Of a DNA stretch of 64,000 nucleotides, positions 53,581 through 62,597 are shown in pieces. The stretch is from Streptomyces sp. ICBB 8177 (GTDB lineage: Bacteria; Actinomycetota; Actinomycetes; Streptomycetales; Streptomycetaceae). Every line of letters begins with the position of its first letter. Positions within the stretch are counted from its first letter, which is position 1. The position numbers and the translations under genes were made by a program. The stretch is from positions 2,261,541 to 2,325,540 of the forward strand of contig NZ_NSKH01000018.1 in assembly GCF_003144095.1 (NCBI RefSeq), in the 5' to 3' direction. The notes below the pieces were generated by a model. It was not told where the DNA came from. It saw only the letters and a program-made list of their open reading frames with translations, and made no database searches.

Positions 53581-53851
53581 GGCGGCAACCGCCCTCTTCC
53601 GCTTCACAAGGTGGTGGACAGCGGAAATAAAGGCTACGCCTACCGGGAGGGTCGGCGCAGGTTACGAGGGGCCGTCGTCGCGTACGTCACACTCTCGGGC
53701 GGGTTTGGCGGCGGTCTTTGGCGGGAAATCGGCATCCTTTTGGGCGCCTGCGCGCCGCCGCGGCGGTCACCCAGGCGTGGACGCGGCCTCTGCCTGCCGG
53801 ATCCCGGTTTCCGGTCGAATCTCCCGTTCGAAGACCTTTCGAGAGCTTACG
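53581..53851. other. kgd promoter region
   Basis: The 271 bases between kgd and the kinase stop. An A/T-rich patch (GGAAATAAAGG, ~53623-53633) just upstream of kgd may hold its promoter, but no matched -35/-10 pair is convincing. No terminator or gene could be supported. Confidence 0.4.
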
Positions 53852-54988
53852 TCAACTGACTGACGTGCTCTTTCCCGGAAGAGTGAGGTGGATGCGGCAG
53901 CCCCGGGTGGATTCGGCCACACGGATCCGGCCACCGTGCAGCTCGACCGCCCAGCGCGCGATGGCCAGGCCGAGGCCGGTGCCGCCGTCGCTGCCCGAGC
54001 CGTGCGGGGCCTTGACGCTGCCGCGGCTGAAGCGCTCGAAGACCTTCGACCAGTGCGCCTGCGGGATGCCCGGGCCCTCGTCCAGCACCTCCAGCTCCAG
54101 GCTCTGCGGACCGGCGCCCCTGCGCGCCTTCACCGTCACCCGGCCGCTGGGCGGGCTGTGCTTGACCGCGTTGTCGACCAGGTTGGAGACCACCTGGTGC
54201 AGCCGCTCGGCGTCCGCGTAGGCGGTCAGGTCCAGCGGGTGGACGTCAAGGTGCAGGTGGACGTCGCCGCGTGAGCGCGAGTGGGACGGCGAGCCCATCG
54301 CCACGCCCGGCTTGATGCTCGCCGCCTTCAGCACCCCCGACAGGAACGGCCAGACCTCGAAGCTGCGGGCGTCGAGCGGCACCACACCGCTGTCGAGGCG
54401 CGACAGGTCCAGCAGATCGGCGACGAGGCGGCCGAGCCGCTCGGTCTGCTTCAGCGCGGTGCGCATCGTCTCCGGGTCCGCCTCGCTGACGCCGTCCACC
54501 ACGTTCTCCAGCAGGGCGCGCAGGCCCGAGATGGGGGTGCGCAGCTCGTGCGAGACGTTGGCGACCAGCTCCTTGCGGTGGCGGTCGGCGCTCTCCAGGT
54601 CGGCGGCCATGCTGTTGAAGGTGACGGCCAGCTCGCCCAGCTCGTCACGGCGTCCGGTGCGCACCCGGCGGCTGTAGTCGCCCTGCGCCATCGCCCGGGC
54701 CACCGCCGTCATCTCGCGCAGCGGCGAGGTCAGCCCGGTGGAGACGAACTGCATCAGCAGCATCGAGGTGATGATCGAGAAGATGGTGATGACCCGCAGC
54801 TCGGTCTGCGACCGGATGGCCACCAGCACCAGCAGCGTGGTCAGGAAGACCGAGCTGATCACCAGCAGCCCGAGCGCCGCCTTGATCGACCGGAACGGGT
54901 CGATGGGACGCAGCCCTTCCCAGGTCCGCCTCCACAGCCCCGGCCGGTCCTCGTCGTCACGCGAGTCGTCGCGGGAAGTGCGCGCCAT
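53852..54988 (-). CDS. Membrane sensor histidine kinase
   Basis: A 378-residue kinase. Two adjacent hydrophobic helices (about 35-80) leave no periplasmic sensor domain; a HAMP domain follows (TGLTSPLREMTAVARAMAQG), then HisKA with ANVSHELRTPISGLRALLEN and HATPase with NLVDNAVKHSPPSG, GTGLGLAIAR. Signals are probably sensed in or near the membrane. ATG at 54988 was preferred over GTG 54997. The partner response regulator gene lies immediately upstream on the same strand. Confidence 0.9.
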   Translation of the reverse strand: MARTSRDDSRDDEDRPGLWRRTWEGLRPIDPFRSIKAALGLLVISSVFLTTLLVLVAIRSQTELRVITIFSIITSMLLMQFVSTGLTSPLREMTAVARAMAQGDYSRRVRTGRRDELGELAVTFNSMAADLESADRHRKELVANVSHELRTPISGLRALLENVVDGVSEADPETMRTALKQTERLGRLVADLLDLSRLDSGVVPLDARSFEVWPFLSGVLKAASIKPGVAMGSPSHSRSRGDVHLHLDVHPLDLTAYADAERLHQVVSNLVDNAVKHSPPSGRVTVKARRGAGPQSLELEVLDEGPGIPQAHWSKVFERFSRGSVKAPHGSGSDGGTGLGLAIARWAVELHGGRIRVAESTRGCRIHLTLPGKSTSVS

Positions 54989-55012
54989 CCGGCGCACCGC
55001 CTTTCGCCGCCC

Positions 55013-55759
55013 TTACGGGGCGGGGGTCTCCAGCGCGTACCCCACACCGTGCACGGTGCGGATGCGCTCGGCGCCGATCTTGCGGCGCAGGGCCTTGATG
55101 TGGCTGTCGACGGTACGGGTGCCGGAGGCGTCGGCCCAGTCCCACACCTCGGCCAGCAGCTGCTCGCGGGAGAGCACGGCGCGCGGGGTCTGCGCCAGGC
55201 AGGCCAGCAGGTCGAACTCGGTCGGCGTCAGGTGCACGTCGTCGCCGCGCACCCGCACCCGCCGCTGGGCGTGGTCGATGGACAGGTCGCCCAGCTGGAG
55301 GGTGCCGCCGCGCGGGCTGCGGGCCGCGACCGTGGCCCTCTCCACCCGTCTGAGCAGCACGTGCACCCGGGCCGCCAGCTCCCGCATGGAGAACGGCTTG
55401 GTCATGTAGTCGTCCGCGCCGACGCCGAGCCCGACCAGCATGTCGGTCTCGTCGTCCCGCGCGGTCAGCATCAGCACCGGCACCGGCCGCAGCGCCTGCA
55501 CCCGGCGGCAGACCTCCAGGCCGTCGTAGCCGGGCAGCATGATGTCGAGCACCAGCAGGTCGGGCTGCCAGGCGTGGGCGGTGTCCACGGCGGCCGGTCC
55601 GTCGCCCGCGGTGTGCACCGAGAAGCCCTCGGCGCGCAGGCGGGCCGCGATCGCGTCGGCGATCGTCGGGTCGTCCTCGACGACGAGGACACGCCGCTGG
55701 GTGGCCGGCGGTGGGGTGCCGGCTCCGGCGTTCGCGGTAGTCGTCTGTGTGTTGTCCAT
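55013..55759 (-). CDS. OmpR-family response regulator
   Basis: A 248-residue protein starting MDNTQTTTANAGAG. Receiver domain: acidic pocket VVEDDP, phosphoacceptor D72 in LLVLDIMLPGYDG, and K in DDYMTKPFSM. The C-terminal winged helix (~160-245) includes LTPTEFDLLACLAQTPRAVLS and RTVDSHIKALRRKIG. It regulates with the downstream kinase; the target genes are unknown. ATG at 55759; longer frames extend upstream over the neighbour. Confidence 0.92.
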   Translation of the reverse strand: MDNTQTTTANAGAGTPPPATQRRVLVVEDDPTIADAIAARLRAEGFSVHTAGDGPAAVDTAHAWQPDLLVLDIMLPGYDGLEVCRRVQALRPVPVLMLTARDDETDMLVGLGVGADDYMTKPFSMRELAARVHVLLRRVERATVAARSPRGGTLQLGDLSIDHAQRRVRVRGDDVHLTPTEFDLLACLAQTPRAVLSREQLLAEVWDWADASGTRTVDSHIKALRRKIGAERIRTVHGVGYALETPAP

Positions 55760-55823
55760 CGGGCCCGCCCCTACGTGGTCGCGCTGCTTGGCATGCAGCG
55801 TAAAGGGCGGGCGCGGCCTGCGG

Positions 55824-56537
55824 CTACGTCGGCCCTGGCGGGCGCCGGGCCAGATGCACCGCATCCGGGACACCCCGGGCAACCGGTACAGGGATGGTCT
55901 GGACCTGCGCGAATCCCGCGCCGCGCAACGCGTCCTCGAACCGTGCCGAGGGCCGGGCCGACCAGACCGCCAGCACGCCGCCCGGCGACAGCGCCCGCAG
56001 GCACCCGGCGAGGCCGCCCGGGGAGTACAGGGAGTCGTTGGAGGCGGTGACCGTCCAGTCCGGCCCGTTGTCGATGTCCAGGCACAGGGCGTCGTAGGCG
56101 CCGTCCGCGTCGCGCAGGTGGTCGAGCAGGTCGCGTTCCACGACGGTGACCCGGGGGTCCTCCAGCGCCCCGGCGGAGAACGGCGCGAGGTGCCCGGCCC
56201 GGTGCCAGTCGACGACGGCCCGCTCGCGCTCCACGACGGTGATCCGGCCCCAGCACGGCTCGGCCGCGGCCTCGGCCAGCGAGAAGCCGACCCCGAGGCC
56301 GCCGATCAGTACGGACGGACCGCCGCCGGACGGCATCGAACGGCCGCCGTCCCCTGTCAGCGCGCCGAGTGCGGCGCGGACCAGCAGGCGCTCGGAGCGT
56401 CCGTCGCGGGTGTCCATCAGGAAGCAGCCGTTGGCGATGATCTCGAAGTGCTCGCCGTGCCTGCGCAGCACCACCTCGCCGTACGTCCCCTCCCGCCGCT
56501 CGACGATCTCGGGCCCCGCATCGATCACGTCACGCAT
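55824..56537 (-). CDS. Spermidine synthase-like methyltransferase-fold protein
   Basis: A 237-residue protein. A short beta region (ERREGTYGEVVLRRHGEHFEII) precedes a Rossmann core with LIGGLGVGFSLAEA, VVERERAVVDWHR and YDALCLDIDNGPDWTV. It resembles spermidine synthases and related aminopropyl- or methyl-transferases, but key acidic polyamine residues are not clear, so substrate is open. ATG at 56537. It is upstream of the response regulator on the same strand and divergent from lon. Confidence 0.78.
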   Translation of the reverse strand: MRDVIDAGPEIVERREGTYGEVVLRRHGEHFEIIANGCFLMDTRDGRSERLLVRAALGALTGDGGRSMPSGGGPSVLIGGLGVGFSLAEAAAEPCWGRITVVERERAVVDWHRAGHLAPFSAGALEDPRVTVVERDLLDHLRDADGAYDALCLDIDNGPDWTVTASNDSLYSPGGLAGCLRALSPGGVLAVWSARPSARFEDALRGAGFAQVQTIPVPVARGVPDAVHLARRPPGPT

Positions 56538-56634
56538 GCGCCTCAGGCTAGTCCCGCGCCCCCGCAGAACCGGCCGCCACCGGCTGATCGCTCACAGCGA
56601 ACACCTCCCGGGGAACACCCTGGGCATCAGAAGC

Positions 56635-56655
56635 ATTGAGTCCATACAGCTCAAC
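56635..56655 (+). promoter_or_regulatory. HAIR-like heat-shock operator before lon
   Basis: ATTGAGT (56635-56641), N7, GCTCAAC (56649-56655) matches the HAIR consensus CTTGAGT-N7-ACTCAAG with three changes in 14 positions. It lies 21 bases before the lon start. In Streptomyces HspR represses dnaK, clpB and lon through HAIR elements. Confidence 0.7.
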
Positions 56656-56676
56656 TTCATTGCCTAGGGAGAGATC

Positions 56677-59160
56677 ATGGCTTCAGATGCGCAGGGAACC
56701 GGCGGCCCGGTCGCGGGCGAGGTGCTGACCCTTCCCGTACTGCCGCTCGACGACGCGGTCGTGCTGCCCGGCATGGTCGTGCCGCTCGACCTGACCGACG
56801 GCGAGGTGCGCGCCGCGGTCGAGGCCGCGCAGGCCGCCGAGAGCAACCGCGCCGAGGCGTCGCGTGTTCCCGGCATCCGCTCCGGCTCCGGCCCGTCCGC
56901 GCGCAAGCCCAGGGTGCTGCTGGTGCCCCGGGTCGACGGCCAGTACGCGGCCGTGGGCACCCTCGGCGCCGTCGAGCAGGTCGGCCGCCTCGCGGACGGC
57001 GACCCCGGCGCGGTCATCCGCGGCCTGGGCCGCGTCCGCATCGGCGCCGGCACCACCGGCCCCGGCGCGGCCCTGTGGGTGGAGGGCACCGAGCTGACGG
57101 AGCCGGAGCCCACCGAGGCGCCCGGCGCCGTCGCCGAACTCGTCAAGGAGTACAAGGCGCTGGCCACCGCCTGGCTGCGCAAGCGCGGCGCCTGGCAGGT
57201 CGTGGACCGCGTCCAGGCCATCGACGACGTCTCGCAGCTCGCCGACAACTCCGGCTATTCCCCGTTCCTCACCGGTGAGCAGCGGGTCCGGCTGCTGGAG
57301 ACCGTCGACCCGGTCGCCCGGCTGCGGCTGGCCATCGGCTGGCTGCGCGACCACCTCGCCGAGCAGGACGTCGCCGAGTCGATCCGCAAGGACGTCCAGG
57401 AGGGCATGGACAAGCAGCAGCGCGAGTTCCTGCTCCGCCAGCAGATGGAGGCCGTCCGCAAGGAACTGGCCGAGCTGAACGGCGACCCGGGCAACGAGTC
57501 CGAGGACTACCGCGCCCGCGTCGAGGCCGCCGACCTGCCCGAGAAGGTCCGCGAGGCCGCCTTGAAGGAGGTCGACAAGCTGGAGCGGTCCTCCGACGCC
57601 TCCCCCGAGGGCAGCTGGATCCGCACCTGGCTGGACACCGTCCTGGAACTGCCGTGGAACACCACGACCGAGGACGCCTACGACATCGCGGGCGCCCGCG
57701 CCGTGCTGGACGCCGACCACGCCGGGCTCGACGACGTCAAGGAGCGCATCGTCGAGTACCTGGCCGTCCGCAAGCGCCGCGCCGACAAGGGCCTGGGCGC
57801 CGTCCAGGGCCGTCGGGCCGGGGCGGTCCTCGCCCTCGTGGGCCCGCCCGGGGTCGGCAAGACCTCGCTGGGCGAGTCGGTGGCCCGCGCGATGGGCCGG
57901 CGGTTCGTGCGCGTCGCCCTCGGCGGGGTGCGCGACGAGGCGGAGATCCGCGGCCACCGCAGGACCTACGTGGGCGCGCTGCCCGGCCGCATCGTGCGCG
58001 CGATCAAGGAGGCCGGGTCGATGAACCCGGTGGTCCTGCTGGACGAGATCGACAAGGTGGGCTCCGACTACCGCGGCGACCCGGCCGCGGCCCTGCTCGA
58101 AGTCCTCGACCCCGCGCAGAACCACACCTTCCGCGACCACTACCTGGAGGTCGAACTCGACCTGTCCGACGTGGTGTTCCTCGCGACCGCCAACGTGCTG
58201 GAGACCATCCCGCAGCCGCTGCTCGACCGCATGGAGCTGGTCCAGCTCGACGGCTACACCGAGGACGAGAAGGTCGCCATCGCCCGCGACCACCTGCTGC
58301 CGCGCCAGCTGGAGCGCGCCGGCCTGGGCGCGGACGAGGTCGCGGTGGACGACGAGAGCCTGCGCAGGCTCGCCGGCGAGTACACCCGCGAGGCGGGCGT
58401 ACGGAACCTGGAGCGCGCGATCGCCCGCACCCTGCGCAAGATCGCGGCACGCCACGAGCTGGGCGAGGCCCAACTCCCGGTCACCGTCGGCCCGGACGAC
58501 CTGCGCGACCTGATCGGCAGGCCGCACCACGTTCCCGAGTCGGCGCAGGACCCGAAGGAGCGGCGCACCGCCGTGCCCGGGGTCGCGACCGGCCTTGCGG
58601 TGACCGGCGCGGGCGGCGACGTGCTGTTCGTCGAGGCGTCGCTCGCCGACCCGGAGACCGGCGGCACCGGCCTGACGCTGACCGGGCAGCTGGGCGACGT
58701 GATGAAGGAGTCGGCGCGGATCGCGCTGTCCTTCCTGCGCTCGCGCGGGGCCGAACTGGAGCTGCCGGTCGGCGACCTGAAGGACCGCGGGGTCCATCTG
58801 CACGTCCCCGCGGGCGCGGTGCCCAAGGACGGCCCGAGCGCGGGCATCACGATGACCACGGCGCTGGCGTCGCTGCTGTCGGGGCGCCGGGTGCGCGACG
58901 ACGTGGCGATGACCGGTGAGGTGTCCCTGACCGGCCGGGTGCTGCCCATCGGCGGCGTCAAGCAGAAGCTGCTGGCGGCGCACCGGGCCGGGGTCACCAC
59001 GGTGATCATCCCCAAGCGCAACGAGCCGGACCTGGACGACGTCCCGGCCGAGGTGCTCCAGACGCTGGAGGTGCACGCCGTCTCCGACGTGCGCGAGGTG
59101 CTGCGCCTGGCCCTGGAGCCGGCCCGCGAACACGATCGCCCGACGGTGGCCGCCGCCTGA
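56677..59160 (+). CDS. lon: ATP-dependent Lon protease
   Basis: An 827-residue Lon. N-terminal substrate domain (~1-300: VLPLDDAVVLPGMVVPLDLT), AAA+ with Walker A G389-P-P-G-V-G-K395-T, and the Ser-Lys protease with S721 in PKDGPSAGIT and K762 in GGVKQKLLAA. It degrades misfolded and regulatory proteins. ATG at 56677 with GGGAGAG upstream. A HAIR-like box precedes it, so heat-shock control by HspR is expected. Confidence 0.97.
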   Translation: MASDAQGTGGPVAGEVLTLPVLPLDDAVVLPGMVVPLDLTDGEVRAAVEAAQAAESNRAEASRVPGIRSGSGPSARKPRVLLVPRVDGQYAAVGTLGAVEQVGRLADGDPGAVIRGLGRVRIGAGTTGPGAALWVEGTELTEPEPTEAPGAVAELVKEYKALATAWLRKRGAWQVVDRVQAIDDVSQLADNSGYSPFLTGEQRVRLLETVDPVARLRLAIGWLRDHLAEQDVAESIRKDVQEGMDKQQREFLLRQQMEAVRKELAELNGDPGNESEDYRARVEAADLPEKVREAALKEVDKLERSSDASPEGSWIRTWLDTVLELPWNTTTEDAYDIAGARAVLDADHAGLDDVKERIVEYLAVRKRRADKGLGAVQGRRAGAVLALVGPPGVGKTSLGESVARAMGRRFVRVALGGVRDEAEIRGHRRTYVGALPGRIVRAIKEAGSMNPVVLLDEIDKVGSDYRGDPAAALLEVLDPAQNHTFRDHYLEVELDLSDVVFLATANVLETIPQPLLDRMELVQLDGYTEDEKVAIARDHLLPRQLERAGLGADEVAVDDESLRRLAGEYTREAGVRNLERAIARTLRKIAARHELGEAQLPVTVGPDDLRDLIGRPHHVPESAQDPKERRTAVPGVATGLAVTGAGGDVLFVEASLADPETGGTGLTLTGQLGDVMKESARIALSFLRSRGAELELPVGDLKDRGVHLHVPAGAVPKDGPSAGITMTTALASLLSGRRVRDDVAMTGEVSLTGRVLPIGGVKQKLLAAHRAGVTTVIIPKRNEPDLDDVPAEVLQTLEVHAVSDVREVLRLALEPAREHDRPTVAAA

Positions 59161-59180
59161 CGGCACACCGCGTCAGGCGA

Positions 59181-59224
59181 AGGGCGCCCGCCGCACCCCG
59201 GACGAAGGGTGCGGCGGACGCCCT
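59181..59224. terminator. Bidirectional hairpin, lon / marR
   Basis: Arms 59181-59198 (AGGGCGCCCGCCGCACCC) and 59207-59224 pair over 18 bases with one mismatch and an 8-base loop, between the convergent stops. Confidence 0.8.
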
Positions 59225-59246
59225 GGCCTCCAGCGGATTCCGGAAG

Positions 59247-59900
59247 CTACCCCTCTTCCTCCGCCACCCACTCGTTGAGCCGGGCCAGCAGGCGGGCCAG
59301 GTCCGTCACGTCGGTGCGGTCCCAGCGGCTGAGCCTGCTGCGGTAGCGCTCGCGGCGGGCGTCGCGGACCGCGGTGAAGCGGGCCAGCCCCTCGGGCGTC
59401 AGCCGGACCAGGAACGCCCTGCCGTCCGCCGGGTCGGGCTCGCGACTGATCAGGCCGAGTTCCTCCAGGGCGCGCAACTGGCGGCTCATCGTCGCCTTGC
59501 CGACCCGGAAGTACGCCGCCAGGTCCGTCGCCCGTTCCGCGCCGACCTCCTCCAGCCGCACCAGCAACCCGTAGGCGGCGGCCTCCAGTTCGGGGTGGAC
59601 CGCGCGGGCCATCTCGCCCGAGGAGGCGCGCGCCCTGCGGAAGAGCATGGTCAGTTCGCGCTCCAGCGCCTCCATCTCCCGCCCGGAGGGGGCGCCTTCC
59701 TCCGCCTCGCGGCGTCCGTCCGCCGGCCGCCCCGCGGGCGCGTCCTCCTCCGCCCCGGCAGGCGCGCCCCCATCACACCCGGACACCGTGTCCCCCTCGT
59801 GCCCGGCGGGGGCCCGCCCTCCGGGCTCGGCGGGAGCCTCGTGGTCCACACCACTTCGCCGTGCGCCCCGCCCGTCCTGCTCGTCTCCGGCCTTCCGCAC
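59247..59900 (-). CDS. MarR-family regulator with disordered N-terminus
   Basis: A 217-residue protein. Its first ~75 residues are polar and Gly/Ala/Asp-rich. A MarR winged helix follows (ELEAAAYGLLVRLEEVGAER, VGKATMSRQLRALEELGLIS, PADGRAFLVRLTPEG). GTG at 59900 is chosen because GGGAGAGGG lies seven bases upstream; a shorter start at ATG 59675 would encode only the family domain. Divergent from the GH25 gene, convergent with lon. Confidence 0.82.
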   Translation of the reverse strand: MRKAGDEQDGRGARRSGVDHEAPAEPGGRAPAGHEGDTVSGCDGGAPAGAEEDAPAGRPADGRREAEEGAPSGREMEALERELTMLFRRARASSGEMARAVHPELEAAAYGLLVRLEEVGAERATDLAAYFRVGKATMSRQLRALEELGLISREPDPADGRAFLVRLTPEGLARFTAVRDARRERYRSRLSRWDRTDVTDLARLLARLNEWVAEEEG

Positions 59901-60095
59901 GTCAGTGCCCTCTCCCGCTTCCCGCGGCTGAAATTTTCTTCCAGCGCCCGCCGTTGCCGCAGCTCTCCCAGTATTTCGCAGGATTAGACCATCGGCAGTG
60001 CCCGGATCCCCTTCCACCCCCGCGTTCTACGCGCGTACCTTCCGAAATGTCATGGCCACACCAAGGCACGACCCCCCTTGCCCTTGGAGGCACTC

Positions 60096-61004
60096 ATGAA
60101 CCACGCCGGACGCAGCCCCCGGCAGCCACACCCCCGCCGCAGACGCCCGAGCCCCCGGCGCGTCACCACGGTCACCGGCGCGCTGCTCTCCCTGTTCGCC
60201 CTGCTGCTCGCTCTCCCGGCCGCCGCGTCGGCCGCCACGAACGACTCCGGCTCCTCGCCGGCCTCGGTCACCACGAGCCACGACCACGTCACCCACCCGC
60301 AGCTCGACTGGGCCGGCTCGACGATCCCCTCGCACGAGGGCGGCGGCGCGCACGGCGGCACGGTCACCCCGGACGCCACGCTGACCTCCGGCATGGACGT
60401 CAGCGCCTACCAGGGCAGCGTGAACTGGACGACCGCCTGGAACAACGGCGGCCGGTTCGCCTACGTCAAGGCCACCGAGTCCACCACGTACACCAACCCG
60501 GACTTCACCCAGCAGTACGACGGCTCCTACGACGTCGGGATGATCCGCGGCGCCTACCACTTCGCGACGCCCGACACCTCCGGCGGCGCCGCGCAGGCCG
60601 ACTACTTCGTCAGCCACGGCGGCGGCTGGTCCGGCGACGGCAAGACGCTGCCGCCGATGCTGGACATCGAGTACAACCCGTACGGCGCCGAGTGCTACGG
60701 GCTGAGCCAGAGCGGCATGGTCAGCTGGATCTCGGCGTTCGTCAACGAGGTGCACGCCAGGACCTCGCGGTGGGCGACGATCTACACGACCACCGACTGG
60801 TGGACCACCTGCACGGGCAACAGCTCCGCGTTCGCCGGCAACGACCCGCTGTTCATCGCCCGTTACTCCTCCAGCCCGGGCACGCTGCCCGCCGGGTGGG
60901 GCTACTACACCTTCTGGCAGTACGCCGACTCCGGGACCTTCCCCGGCGACCAGGACTACTTCAACGGCGCCTACGACCGCCTCCAGGCGCTGGCCGACGG
61001 CTGA
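60096..61004 (+). CDS. Secreted GH25 muramidase (lysozyme)
   Basis: A 302-residue precursor. A long signal peptide (basic RRRRPSPRR then a hydrophobic ALLSLFALLLALPAAASA, cleavage near residue 47) leads to a GH25 barrel with D101 in GMDVSAYQG and the catalytic pair D190/E192 in PMLDIEYN. GYYTFWQYADSG closes the family core. It should cut peptidoglycan outside the cell. ATG at 60096 follows GGAGG five bases upstream; a TTG start upstream is rejected. Divergent from marR. Confidence 0.92.
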   Translation: MNHAGRSPRQPHPRRRRPSPRRVTTVTGALLSLFALLLALPAAASAATNDSGSSPASVTTSHDHVTHPQLDWAGSTIPSHEGGGAHGGTVTPDATLTSGMDVSAYQGSVNWTTAWNNGGRFAYVKATESTTYTNPDFTQQYDGSYDVGMIRGAYHFATPDTSGGAAQADYFVSHGGGWSGDGKTLPPMLDIEYNPYGAECYGLSQSGMVSWISAFVNEVHARTSRWATIYTTTDWWTTCTGNSSAFAGNDPLFIARYSSSPGTLPAGWGYYTFWQYADSGTFPGDQDYFNGAYDRLQALADG

Positions 61005-61020
61005 CCCGCCTCGCGCACGC

Positions 61021-61068
61021 GGGGGCGCCCGCCCGCACCCTTCCGTCCGGGGTGCGGCGGGCGCCCCC
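61021..61068. terminator. Hairpin terminator after the muramidase
   Basis: Left arm 61021-61040 and right arm 61050-61068 pair over 19 bases with a single bulged C; the sequence then runs CGCTTTCGGTCTT. A GGTTCCCCGCGCCCCTCGCG unit common between Streptomyces genes follows at about 61169. Confidence 0.75.
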
Positions 61069-61211
61069 GCTTTCGGTCTTCGGCCGCCGCTGCGGCTGGT
61101 AGGCGGGCTACTCGCCGTGGGGCCACGGTTGTTCTCCGAGTACTGGACGGCGGTGACCGAGCGCGCGGTTCCCCGCGCCCCTCGCGCAGGTACCGGTTCC
61201 CGCCCGGCTCC

Positions 61212-62057
61212 TCACAGCTCGACCAGTCCCGCCGTCGCGTCGTCCGAGCGCTTGCCGCGCGGGAAGCGGGTGCCGTCGGGGTCGGCCGCCTCCTCCCGCC
61301 GCACCCGCTCGATCAGTTCGCGGGGGCCCGCCTTGCGCAGCACGGACATCGCGCCGGGCCAGTCGGTGCGGGCGAAGACGTCCACCAGGCGGGTGGCGCC
61401 GTCGGTGAGGCCGGCCAGCGCCCGCACCGACGCGCGCGGCACGGTGCCGGTGACGGCGCGCTCCGCGACGGCCGGGTCCGCCGCCGCCGTGAAGAAGCCG
61501 CCCTCGGCGTTGCGCAGCGCCTCGACCGCCCGGCCCCACTCCGCCGCCGCGGCGGCCCGCTCCGCCGAGCCGCGCGGCAGCGCCCGTACCGCCTCGCGCA
61601 GCGTGCCCACCGGCTCGGGCAAGCGGTCGAGCCGGTCGTCCACGACCGCCGTGACCTGCCCGGTGACGTCCTCGACCAGCAGCACCGAGTCCGACAGCAC
61701 CAGGTGCTCCACGGTCTCGCCGTCCCATCGGGCGGCCACAACGGTTGCCTGCGGCGTGTACTTATGAGAAAGGTCACACCTTTCGGCGTGTCGTCGCGCG
61801 GTGCGTTCGATCGCCGCCGCCAGGCACTCACGCAGGGTCATGTTCCGTGCCGAAGCGGACAGTTCGAGCAGGGCGCCGCCCAGCCCGGCCACGTACCAGG
61901 GCACCCCGTGCGCGCACCCCGTGCCGTCCGGGTGCGGGGTCACGCCGTCCAGCACCACCATGACGCCGCCCAGTCCGGAGGCGGGCAGCGCGAACGACAC
62001 GAAGTCCTCGTTGGGGCGGCCGGTGGACCCGGGTTCTGTGGCGGCCTCGATGCGCAT
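61212..62057 (-). CDS. PP2C-like phosphatase domain protein
   Basis: A 281-residue protein that resembles PPM/PP2C phosphatases: STGRPNEDFVSFALP, then a metal-site D in VMVVLDGVTP, ATVVAARWDGETVEHLVLSD and a C-terminal RSDDATAGLVEL. Several metal-binding acids of the family are in place, but the core glycines differ, so activity is likely though not certain. ATG at 62057 (MRIEAATEPGST). Convergent with the GH25 gene; a longer in-frame extension upstream runs antisense to the NIT kinase and is rejected. Confidence 0.75.
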   Translation of the reverse strand: MRIEAATEPGSTGRPNEDFVSFALPASGLGGVMVVLDGVTPHPDGTGCAHGVPWYVAGLGGALLELSASARNMTLRECLAAAIERTARRHAERCDLSHKYTPQATVVAARWDGETVEHLVLSDSVLLVEDVTGQVTAVVDDRLDRLPEPVGTLREAVRALPRGSAERAAAAAEWGRAVEALRNAEGGFFTAAADPAVAERAVTGTVPRASVRALAGLTDGATRLVDVFARTDWPGAMSVLRKAGPRELIERVRREEAADPDGTRFPRGKRSDDATAGLVEL

Positions 62058-62597
62058 GGGGCCAGTCTGCCCGAGCCTTCGTTCGAACACCTGATCCCTG
62101 CCGATCCGTGGCCGGTTCGTGGAGATCCGGTGTGTGATGCCCGGGATCCGGATTCGGGTGGGGCATCCTTCCAGGAGCCCGGCCGCTTCGCCAAACCGCC
62201 CGCGAGACGGCGGAAGTGTGCGCGACCGCGCCGAGTTGAAGGTCAACTTCCGGTTGTTGTTCACTCCTTCGGGTATCGCGCTGGGGATGGCTGCCACCCC
62301 CTCCCGCGGGGCTGCGATGGTCGGAACCATGCCGGGGTGAGACCAGAAGCGGGCGTGCGGGACAGCCGCGAGACACGCGCGCACCACGACCCGTGCGCGG
62401 CAACATACGCGTAACCACTTACGCACCGGGGGGAAGTGCCGGGTGACATCGTGTCCTGCCCGGCGCGGTGCCCAACTTGAGGTGTCGTCATTTCGGCTGC
62501 ACGGAACGGCTGTACCGACGGACGAGACGGATTGCGAGAACCGGTGCGGACAACGCGGAGAGGGCGCGGTTCGGCGCGCACGCAGGCGCCGCCGGCC
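62058..62597. other. 540-base region between PP2C and NIT-kinase genes
   Basis: Contains a hairpin-rich patch near 62130-62166 (ATGCCCGGGATCC with GGGTGGGGCAT) and a candidate SigB/SigH-type promoter on the plus strand (listed separately). No frame here shows a recognisable domain. GTG at 62544 is an alternative in-frame start for the kinase. Confidence 0.45.
62252..62276 (+). promoter_or_regulatory. SigB/SigH-type stress promoter candidate
   Basis: GGTT (62252-62255), N15, GGGTAT (62271-62276) fits the Streptomyces stress-sigma pattern GNNT-N14-16-GGGTA[TC]. It points toward the NIT-domain kinase 322 bases downstream. A SigH gene is in the same window. Confidence 0.3.
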
